A DNA stretch of 64,000 nucleotides from Bacillus proteolyticus. Its GTDB lineage: Bacteria; Bacillota; Bacilli; Bacillales; Bacillaceae_G. Numbering within the stretch: position 1 is the first letter of the stretch; each line of letters begins with the position of its first letter. The stretch is taken from the NCBI RefSeq assembly GCF_001884065.1, contig NZ_MACH01000080.1, forward strand, positions 1-64,000, written 5' to 3'. A program made the position numbers and the translations under genes. Below are positions 56,869 through 64,000 of the stretch, piece after piece. The notes below the pieces were generated by a model. The model was given only the letters and a program-made list of their open reading frames with translations, did not search any database and had not been told where the DNA came from.

Positions 56869-58752
56869 ATGTTATTCAAATTATCACGTCATAGTATGAA
56901 AAAGATGTTAAAAGATTATATGGTTTTACTTATTGGTCTCGTTATTAGTATTAGTATCTTCTACATGTTCCAAACGATGGCGATGAATAGTGAATTTACG
57001 AAAGATAATAGTCTCATTAGTAGTATTAGACTCGTCTTCTGGGTTGGTGCAATATTGCTTGCTTTCATTACAGTTTTTTACATCATATATGCCAATTCTT
57101 TCTTACTCACATTAAGAAGAAAAGAACTTGGTATGTACATGATGCTTGGCGCGAAAAAGAAAAAAGTAGCACAGTTATTATTTATTGAGACTTTTGGTAT
57201 GGGTATTGTCAGTATTATTATTGGGATTTTAGTAGGGATGTTACTTGCTAGTGTAGCAGGGAATTTTTTAATGAATGGAATGGAAATTTCAGCAAAAGGT
57301 AATTACGCATCTGTGTACACACCAGCTATATTAGTTACATCTATTTTCTTCTTAATATTATTTTTCATTACTGGTCTAATGAATAGTATCCGATTATTAC
57401 GTAAAACAGAATTAGAGTTAATACGTGAAGATGAAACACAAGATGAAGTGAAAAAAAGTAAAACTCGCACAGTTATTATGACAGTACTAGGTGTATTGCT
57501 AGTAAGTACAGGATACTATTTTATGGTAAATATAAAAATGTTTGCTGAACTAGGCTTTATAATAGCGACAATTGTTACGACATTAGGAACGTATTTCATT
57601 TTTAGTTCGTTACTCCCACTTTTTGTAATGAAAATTAAGGGGAATAAAAAACGAAATGAAACGGGATTAAATAGTTTTACTTATGCACAGTTACGTTTTC
57701 GAGTAACTAGTTTATCGAGAGTATTAGGCACTGTAGCGATGTTAATTGCATTAGGCGCAGGTGCGATGACGGCAGGTATGGCGTTCCAAAAAAATGTAGG
57801 TATTATGACAGACTTTTCTCGTGTATATGATGTTGTAATTCATGATCCAAATGAACAAGATAAAGCTTCATTAAAAGAAATGGAAATCGTTGAAGAAAGC
57901 AAGTACAAGTATAAAGTAGATGGAGAAGCGGTTTATTATTTACGTAACGACTTAACTGCTAAACCACCACTTGTTTCAGATCACTTTGATACAAAAACTT
58001 TAAAAGAGCCTGCTCGTAAACGTGTGGCTGAACCTTTAACTGAACCTGTCTATTCTGCTTTAGAAGCTCCTGAAGCAGCGAATAAGCTTCCTCGTATGCC
58101 AAAAGATTGGGAAGATGCAGTTGTAAGAGAAATACAAATTACACATAATCAATTTAATGGAAAACCTGTAAGAATTGCAGATGAAGAACACTATAAAGGA
58201 ATTCAAGGAACAGAACACACTGTAACATTAGCAAAAGTAGATGATATGAAAAAATATAAACCGTTGTTAATCGAAATAGATAAGAGACAAAAAGAACAAA
58301 TTGAAAAAACAACAGGTACAAAAGTAGACTTATTTACGAAAATGACAATTTATCAATTTATGAACAGTTTCATGAGTGGGACAATGTTTATGGGATTTTT
58401 CCTCGGAATTGCCTTTTTAGCAATGATGGCAAGTTCTCTTATGTTTAAAATATTAACGGGTGCTTCTCGTGACGTACGCCGTTATGAAATGTTAAGAAAA
58501 ATCGGTGTGAGACGTAGTATGTTAACAAAGAGTATATATAAAGAAATTTCATATTTATTTATCTTCCCAGCGATTATTGGAATTTCCCACGTGTTAGTAG
58601 GGCTTAACTTATTTAGCTTTATATTAGTTGACCCGTTTGTAAAGGTGTGGGTGCCAATAGGGATTTTCTTAGTCATTTATTTCATCTATTACTGGATTAC
58701 CGTCCAACTTTATAAAGGTATGGTAATGCCGAAAGAAGAAGTAGCGAAATAA
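56869..58752 (+). CDS. ABC transporter permease (BceB type, FtsX family)
   Basis: 627 residues with about ten membrane helices. Two FtsX-type regions (about 15-160 and 520-615) and a large extracellular domain between helices 7 and 8 (about 315-490) are as in BceB-type permeases. MYMMLGAKKKKVAQLL in the first region is the usual coupling segment. It works with the ATPase encoded just upstream, probably in peptide antibiotic resistance or sensing. The start is ATG 56869 behind AAGGGGG. Confidence 0.92.
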   Translation: MLFKLSRHSMKKMLKDYMVLLIGLVISISIFYMFQTMAMNSEFTKDNSLISSIRLVFWVGAILLAFITVFYIIYANSFLLTLRRKELGMYMMLGAKKKKVAQLLFIETFGMGIVSIIIGILVGMLLASVAGNFLMNGMEISAKGNYASVYTPAILVTSIFFLILFFITGLMNSIRLLRKTELELIREDETQDEVKKSKTRTVIMTVLGVLLVSTGYYFMVNIKMFAELGFIIATIVTTLGTYFIFSSLLPLFVMKIKGNKKRNETGLNSFTYAQLRFRVTSLSRVLGTVAMLIALGAGAMTAGMAFQKNVGIMTDFSRVYDVVIHDPNEQDKASLKEMEIVEESKYKYKVDGEAVYYLRNDLTAKPPLVSDHFDTKTLKEPARKRVAEPLTEPVYSALEAPEAANKLPRMPKDWEDAVVREIQITHNQFNGKPVRIADEEHYKGIQGTEHTVTLAKVDDMKKYKPLLIEIDKRQKEQIEKTTGTKVDLFTKMTIYQFMNSFMSGTMFMGFFLGIAFLAMMASSLMFKILTGASRDVRRYEMLRKIGVRRSMLTKSIYKEISYLFIFPAIIGISHVLVGLNLFSFILVDPFVKVWVPIGIFLVIYFIYYWITVQLYKGMVMPKEEVAK

Positions 58753-58763
58753 AATAGTTTAAT

Positions 58764-58798
58764 GGAAAAGTCCTTGTATGAAAACAAGGGCTTTTTTA
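58764..58798 (+). terminator. Terminator after the BceAB-type pair
   Basis: AAAAGTCCTTGT / ACAAGGGCTTTT stem with a loop of about 7, then T run. Confidence 0.85.
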
Positions 58799-58911
58799 AT
58801 AGGATGTTCTTTATAAAGAAGGAAAAGATTGGATAATAGTCGAAAAATATAACAAGACTTCCGAGAAATGACTGAAATAATACTATTTTGTCGAGAGAAA
58901 GGATATTACGT

Positions 58912-60174
58912 ATGAAAGAAATGCTACAGTTATTTCGCAACAAAGTGTACGCACGTTTTTTTCTAGCAAATATTTTAGAGCGACTTGGTTCTATGATTGC
59001 TGGAATTTCTTTAATGTTTTATTTGTTAAATCAATACGGAAAACAACCAGTTTACGCAACGATGACGCAAATTATGATTGCATTACCTGCATTAATCTTT
59101 TTTCTATTAGTAGGGACAGTAGTGGATCGTTTTGATAGACAGCGTATTTGTACGGTAAGTAATATATGTTGTTCGCTTTGTAATATTGGAATTCTAATTT
59201 CGCTTTATTACGGGATGATTATACTCGTCTTCATATTTTTATTTTTGGAAAATGCATGTATACAATTTTTCTCTCCATCAGAACAGTCGATGATACAGGG
59301 GGTAGTTGAATCAGACCAATATGGTGTAGCAGCGGGTATGAATCAAATGGTAAATAGTTTGTATGCTTTGTTTGGTGTAGGAATTGCAACGATGGTGTAT
59401 TGGACTTTTGGAATTTACGGAAGCATTTTAGTAAATACGCTCACCTTTATTATGAGTGGTATTTTGATTCAAACGATCTCCATTCCAGAAAAAGTTCGTT
59501 TACCAAATGGTAGAACAAAATGGAAAGAAGTTAATTTGAAGATGTTAATAACAGAGTTTCAAGAAGGGATCAAGTATATATACCAAAATGAAACTTTAAA
59601 AAAATTACTTTTAGGATTTATCGTATTTGGACTATTAAACGGTATTTTAAGCGTATCCACTACTTACATATTAAAATACAAATTAGCACCAGCAACGTAT
59701 GAAAGTTTAACAATGGTGGGCGGTGTAGTTGGAGGGATTTCATTACTAATTGGAAGTATAGTAGCAACAAGTATAGGTAAGAAATATGCACCAAAATCTA
59801 TTATTGTTTTTGGTATGGCAGGCTCAGGAGTCTTCTTCGGTATGTGTTACTTTGTAAATCACGTATGGTCTTTTTATGTATGTATCGCTTTTGCGACTTT
59901 CTTTTTACCATTAATTAATGTTGCAATAATGGGCTGGATGTATGAAATTGTAGAAGAGTCATTCATGGGACGTGTACAAAGTTTACTTAGTCCATTAACG
60001 ACAGGATTCCAGCTTTTATCTCTCGGTGTGATAGCAATGTTGTTCCCGAAATGGATTAGTGCAGATACATTGTTTATTATTTTATTTGGTTTATTATTTT
60101 TGGTTATGTGTTTATATCAAGCTATTTTACCTAGTGGGAGGAAGCAAGTGCAGTGTATAGCTGAAGAGATGTAA
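58912..60174 (+). CDS. MFS transporter, DHA3/EntS-like
   Basis: 420 residues with 12 membrane helices. The opening KVYARFFLANILERLGSM and the VDRFDRQRICT loop are typical of the DHA3 branch (macrolide efflux, EntS-like siderophore exporters). ATG 58912 follows AAAGGAT. The substrate is unknown; it could be a drug or a small metabolite. It sits 50 bases before the OppB-like gene and may be transcribed with it. Confidence 0.85.
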   Translation: MKEMLQLFRNKVYARFFLANILERLGSMIAGISLMFYLLNQYGKQPVYATMTQIMIALPALIFFLLVGTVVDRFDRQRICTVSNICCSLCNIGILISLYYGMIILVFIFLFLENACIQFFSPSEQSMIQGVVESDQYGVAAGMNQMVNSLYALFGVGIATMVYWTFGIYGSILVNTLTFIMSGILIQTISIPEKVRLPNGRTKWKEVNLKMLITEFQEGIKYIYQNETLKKLLLGFIVFGLLNGILSVSTTYILKYKLAPATYESLTMVGGVVGGISLLIGSIVATSIGKKYAPKSIIVFGMAGSGVFFGMCYFVNHVWSFYVCIAFATFFLPLINVAIMGWMYEIVEESFMGRVQSLLSPLTTGFQLLSLGVIAMLFPKWISADTLFIILFGLLFLVMCLYQAILPSGRKQVQCIAEEM

Positions 60175-60231
60175 CATATGTAGGTTTTTTTATTTCTGAA
60201 TATTCTATCGAATTGTAAGGGAGATAGAGTG

Positions 60232-61096
60232 ATGGTGATGCGAGTTGCTAAATGGTGTGGGATTACTTGTTTACAACTATTAGCTGCAATCTTATGTATA
60301 ATCTGTCTAGGTGCGCTCCCTCGGTTATTTAAGGGATTGCAAATTGATTTAATTGGTTTTTGGAACACAGTTCTGTTTCTTGGAGAGAAGTTACTTCAAC
60401 CAGGTGAAATTACTTATGGATTTCGGAACTCAAGAAAGTTATTTCCACAAATATGGATTCATTATGTAGAGACAATGTTTGTATTTATTTCGGCATTTAT
60501 CCTTTCTTTACTCATTGCGTATGTTATCGTTGTGTGGGTATTGCAGCGCTCTCAATCAAAGCAACGTATATGGAATGGAGTCTTCGTCGCACTTGAAAGT
60601 ATCCCGGACATTTTATTAATTTTACTATCTCAACTTCTAGTAGTAATTATCTTTCAAAAAACAGGATTTATGCCAGTGAAACATGCGGGATTTGGTGAGG
60701 ATAGGGCTCGCATGTTACCAATAATATGCCTTGCTATACCTACAACGTTATTATTTATGAAGCTACTATTATTACGTTTTAGAGAAGAATTAGAGAAAGA
60801 TTATAGCATATTTGCAAAGAGCAGAGGACTGAGTTTAAGACATATTTTGACACACCATATTTCAAGAAACGTTTTGTTAACAACAGTCTATTATGCAAAA
60901 ACAAATATTTTATTTATGTTATCAAATTTATATATTATTGAATGGCTATTTAATACGTACGGCATGTTTGTTTTTGTAAAAGAAAATTCCAATTAGAAAT
61001 ATTTACAGTGAGTTAGTTATATTATACGTACCGCTTTTTATACTATTTCGTATATTACATACGCTTTTAAAAAATGTTATAAAGGAGCGTGTGTAA
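60232..61096 (+). pseudogene. OppB-like ABC permease with a 3' frameshift
   Basis: From ATG 60232 (behind AGGGAGA) 254 codons run to TAG 60994, with five or so membrane helices and a degenerate inner-membrane permease segment (LRFREELEKDYSIFAKSRGL, about 179-198). The end is abrupt. In the +1 frame the sequence continues from near 60992 as ...YSELVILYVPLFILFRILHTLLKNVIKERV to TAA 61094, giving the last helix expected for OppB-type permeases. One indel near 60985-60992 explains it. It may be a sequencing error or a recent mutation. Confidence 0.7.
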
Positions 61097-61097
61097 C

Positions 61098-62099
61098 ATG
61101 TGGCAAGTTGTAAAAAGAGATGTGAGATTTTGGCTAGGTGTTACTTTTTTGAGTGTACTAATGCTTGTTAGTATTGGAAATACGGTGTTTTTTGACGGGA
61201 ATATTCGCGAATTAACGATGATGTATAACGAAAAAGGAGAATTAGAGGCTGCTCCGTTTTCACCATCGAGTAAATTTTGGTTCGGAAGCGATGAAAAAGG
61301 ACGCGACCTTTTTCAGTTAATAATAGAAGGAGCGAAATGGACAGTTGGTGCTAGTATCGTTATCGCAATTTTACGTGTAGTAATTGGCGGAACTATTGGT
61401 TTATTGCTAGGTATGTACAGTAAACGCTCATTTTCAGTTATCCCATCTTTTTTTGATCCGTTTAGCATTGTACCGATGATTATGATTTCCTATTTTATGT
61501 TACATGAAGTTTTAATGTTTGAAAGTGGAGAGGAGGCTGCTCCGTTTCATTTGCGAGTTACGTTTCAAGTAGTGGTTCTTGCGTGTCTTGCTGTACCAAC
61601 TGTTATGTTGTATGTAGCGCAAGAAGTAAAACGTATTAAGAATGAAGAATTTATGTTGGCGGCCACTGTGCTCGGCGGGAGTAAGTGGCAGAGGTTGAAA
61701 CGTCATGTATGGCCGCATATGCTACCATCATTTCTTTTATTAGTAGCCCAGCAATTTGTAAGTACTTTATTACTCCTCTTGCATCTTGGTTTGTTAGAAT
61801 TATTTTTTGGCGGAACAATAATTTTTGGTACAGAAGCAGATAGTGTAACAAAAGAGTGGACAGGTTTAATCGGACAAAACTTCCGTCACTTAACTACACA
61901 TACATGGATTGTACTTATACCAATCGCTTTCTATAGTATGACAATTTTGTCAGGAAATCTTATTAGTAATAGTATGCAAGATGCGATTAAGCTAGGAAAT
62001 GTTAGAAGAGCGAATCGGAAGAAGGAAGAAGTGAAAGTAGAGAAACTAATACAGCCTACCATGAATGATTTTTCATTTCATAGAGAGGTGCAAAAATAA
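61098..62099 (+). CDS. OppC-like ABC transporter permease
   Basis: 333 residues with six or so membrane helices. The N-terminal extracytoplasmic part contains the FWFGSDEKGRDLFQLI motif of OppC/DppC permeases. The cytoplasmic EAA loop EEFMLAATVLGGSKWQRLKRH (about 182) contacts an ATPase. ATG 61098 follows AAAGGAG, two bases after the frameshifted OppB-like frame ends. No binding protein or ATPase gene is adjacent. Substrate (peptide, nickel or other) is unknown. Confidence 0.85.
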   Translation: MWQVVKRDVRFWLGVTFLSVLMLVSIGNTVFFDGNIRELTMMYNEKGELEAAPFSPSSKFWFGSDEKGRDLFQLIIEGAKWTVGASIVIAILRVVIGGTIGLLLGMYSKRSFSVIPSFFDPFSIVPMIMISYFMLHEVLMFESGEEAAPFHLRVTFQVVVLACLAVPTVMLYVAQEVKRIKNEEFMLAATVLGGSKWQRLKRHVWPHMLPSFLLLVAQQFVSTLLLLLHLGLLELFFGGTIIFGTEADSVTKEWTGLIGQNFRHLTTHTWIVLIPIAFYSMTILSGNLISNSMQDAIKLGNVRRANRKKEEVKVEKLIQPTMNDFSFHREVQK

Positions 62100-62142
62100 A
62101 AAAAGATAGCTGAAGAAAAATTGTTTTCAGCTATCTTTTTTC
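62100..62142. terminator. Bidirectional terminator
   Basis: AAAAAGATAGCTGAA / TTCAGCTATCTTTTT stem, loop of about 12, between converging genes. Confidence 0.9.
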
Positions 62143-62144
62143 GT

Positions 62145-63845
62145 TTAGAGTGGAGGTAAATCAATCTTACCTTCTTCAAATAATTCTTTTATCATATGTT
62201 TCGTATAACCAGCAGCTTGACCAAATGTGATTTTTGCTGGCATTGGTGCTTCATTTACATCTACAACTACATCAATAATGCACGGTTTATTTTGTTTTAC
62301 TGCATTTTCAAAGGCAGGAAGTAAGTCATCTAAATGTTCTACACGGTATCCAATACCACCGCACGCCTCTGCGTATTTTGCGAAATCAGGATTCGTTAAG
62401 TCTGTACCAAATTCAATATTACCCATAACCTCTTGTTCGAATTTAATCATAGCAATTTTATTATTGTTTAATACAACAACAACGATTGGTAGTTTATATT
62501 TAACAGCTGTTACGAAGTCATTCATTGTCATTCCGAATCCGCCGTCACCACAAACTGCAAATACTTGTTTATCCGGGAAAGCAATTTTTCCAGCAAGGGC
62601 ACCAGGTAAACCACAACCAAGCGTGGCAAGCCAGCTAGAAATGATAAATTGCTGATTCGTCATACGGAAGTGTCTTGCTGTCCATACTGTTACATTTCCG
62701 ACATCGACTGATAGAATTGCGTCATCTTCTGCTACTTTCTGCAGAGCGTGCATAACTCGCTGTGGTTTAATTGGAGTGGAAGAGTCTTCTTCTTGATTGT
62801 GTAATTTTTCTTCCCACTTTTTCATCATTTCTTGGTGGTGTTCTAAGAAAGTATGGTCTTCAAGTTTTTCTACATTTTCAATTAACCATTTTAATGTTTT
62901 ATCAGCATCACCAGCTAAGCCGATGTCTGTCGCATAACGTTTCCCGATTTGAGCCGGATCTGTATCAATATGAAGTGTTTTTGCTTTCTCAGGTAAGAAA
63001 CCAGTAAACGGATAAGAAGTACCAACCATAATTAAAGTATCCGCATGCTTCATTGCCTCATAAGAAGGCTTTGTTCCAATTAATCCTAACCCACCGATGC
63101 AAAGAGGGTGTTCATCAGGAATAATCCCTTTAGCAGGTAACGTAAGTACGATTGGAGCACCAATGTGTTCTGCAAATGCAAGTAAAGACTCTCTTGCATG
63201 TTTTGCTCCTTTCCCGGCTAAAATAACAGGTTTTTTCGCTTCATTTATTGCGAGTTTCGCTGCATGTAAATCTTTTTCTTGCGGAAATAACTCAGGCAAT
63301 GTAAAAGAAGTGTTTGTAACACGAGCACCATTTTTTATTTCGAATTTCGGAACATCATCTGGAATTGTTAGAACAGATACACCTTTTTTCGTATATGCCA
63401 TTCGAATCGCTTGATTCACTACAGCAGGTAGTTGTTCTGCTGACATAATGCGTTGGTTATAAACCGCAACATCATCAAACATTCTTTCTAAGTTTACTTC
63501 TTGGAAAAAATCGGTTCCGAGTAAATCAGATTCCACTTGTCCTGAAATTGCTAATACCGGGGCTTTATCGAGTTTCGCATCATATAAACCGTTTAATAAA
63601 TGAATAGCGCCAGGTCCTGCGATTGCCATACAAACACCTAGTTTTCCTGTTAATTTTGCATAGGCAGCCGCTGCTAATGCGCCAGCTTCTTCATGACGAA
63701 CTTGAATGAATTTAATTTTATCTTGTTTTTTTCTTAAAGCTTCAATAATAGAGTTGATGGAATCTCCAGGCATTCCGTATATATGTTCTACTCCCCAGTC
63801 AATTAATAGATCAACTAATGCTTCACCGGCTGTTTTTCCAAACAT
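62145..63845 (-). CDS. poxB: Pyruvate oxidase / thiamine-dependent acetolactate-synthase-like enzyme
   Basis: 566-residue thiamine-diphosphate enzyme. N-terminal MPGDSINSIIEAL and the active-site Glu in IQVRHEEAGALAAAA, a central FAD/nucleotide domain, and the C-terminal cofactor motif CGDGGFGMTMNDFVTAV ending in VVLNNN are all present. The PGDS and HEE pattern resembles pyruvate oxidase (PoxB/YdaP), which turns pyruvate into acetate or acetyl phosphate. Start ATG at 63845 follows AAAGGAGG. Acetolactate synthase is the alternative. Confidence 0.85.
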   Translation of the reverse strand: MFGKTAGEALVDLLIDWGVEHIYGMPGDSINSIIEALRKKQDKIKFIQVRHEEAGALAAAAYAKLTGKLGVCMAIAGPGAIHLLNGLYDAKLDKAPVLAISGQVESDLLGTDFFQEVNLERMFDDVAVYNQRIMSAEQLPAVVNQAIRMAYTKKGVSVLTIPDDVPKFEIKNGARVTNTSFTLPELFPQEKDLHAAKLAINEAKKPVILAGKGAKHARESLLAFAEHIGAPIVLTLPAKGIIPDEHPLCIGGLGLIGTKPSYEAMKHADTLIMVGTSYPFTGFLPEKAKTLHIDTDPAQIGKRYATDIGLAGDADKTLKWLIENVEKLEDHTFLEHHQEMMKKWEEKLHNQEEDSSTPIKPQRVMHALQKVAEDDAILSVDVGNVTVWTARHFRMTNQQFIISSWLATLGCGLPGALAGKIAFPDKQVFAVCGDGGFGMTMNDFVTAVKYKLPIVVVVLNNNKIAMIKFEQEVMGNIEFGTDLTNPDFAKYAEACGGIGYRVEHLDDLLPAFENAVKQNKPCIIDVVVDVNEAPMPAKITFGQAAGYTKHMIKELFEEGKIDLPPL

Positions 63846-64000
63846 AATTGTTCCTCCTTTTAATAGGTAGATACTATTATGTTTTGGAGAAAAAGGAAAA
63901 ATATACAATTGATAAAATTTTTATCTTTAATGATGACCGGCGAATAGTGTAAATACTATTATTAGTAAAAATCCACTAATAGACCACGATAGAAACGGAA
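63846..64000. other. Upstream region of the pyruvate oxidase gene at the window edge
   Basis: AT-rich; it should hold the - strand promoter. I see no convincing SigA or SigB match and no gene. Confidence 0.4.

Noticed and set aside
1-64000. CRISPR arrays, tRNA or rRNA genes, prophage
   Set aside because: No regularly spaced repeats, cloverleaf-like genes, rRNA sequence or phage gene blocks were seen on either strand.

Overview
The window looks like chromosome of a Bacillus cereus group bacterium (B. cereus, B. thuringiensis or a close relative). The reasons are its low-GC Firmicute style (AGGAGG ribosome binding sites, T-box and glycine riboswitch leaders, many hairpin-plus-T-run terminators), the haemolysin BL (Hbl) enterotoxin operon with a perfect PlcR box, a gamma-type spore protein, a bacillibactin locus, and a repeat that matches what I know of the B. 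cereus-specific bcr1 element. No rRNA, tRNA, CRISPR array or prophage was seen. Region 1 (0.4-10.2 kb) is a carbon-catabolism block: prpC-prpD-prpB (methylcitrate cycle), a long acyl-CoA dehydrogenase, mmsB and mmsA on the + strand, and a LysE-type exporter and a 3-hydroxyisobutyryl-CoA hydrolase on the - strand. Together they describe valine going to propionyl-CoA and on to pyruvate plus succinate. A catabolite-repression (cre)-like site lies at the head. Region 2 (10.5-18.5 kb) has small proteins, the sbcDC nuclease operon, an ArsR-type regulator, a DUF2187 protein and an OFA-family transporter. Region 3 (18.9-34.1 kb) is the bacillibactin siderophore operon dhbA-dhbC-dhbE-dhbB-dhbF-mbtH-like-MFS exporter-sfp, ending in an unexpected chorismate-lyase-like gene. 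It is preceded by two candidate promoters and three Fur boxes, and a bcr1 element sits between dhbA and dhbC. Region 4 (34.1-43.5 kb) holds HU, a DUF3891 protein, a glycine-riboswitch-controlled symporter, a run of small or unknown genes, an rRNA pseudouridine synthase, and a striking set of broken genes (DinB, PhzF, VOC, a small membrane protein). Region 5 (43.6-46.1 kb) is a threonyl-tRNA synthetase behind two tandem T-box leaders. Region 6 (46.1-55.9 kb) is a segment bounded by two remnants of the same IS3-like element. It contains a DAPG-hydrolase-like gene, fused gene fragments, a long repeat-rich leader with the PlcR box, hblC-hblD-hblA-hblB, a spore protein gene and a DUF1259 gene. Sequence upstream of hblB repeats the 3' end of hblD, which records the tandem duplication that made hblB. 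Region 7 (56-63.9 kb) has a BceAB-type ABC transporter, an MFS transporter, an OppB/OppC-like permease pair whose OppB gene is frameshifted, and a pyruvate oxidase. I did not find a wholly new system. The observations most worth following are the bcr1 insertion in the siderophore operon, the chorismate-lyase-like gene at its end, and the IS-bounded Hbl segment with its repeat-rich leader.
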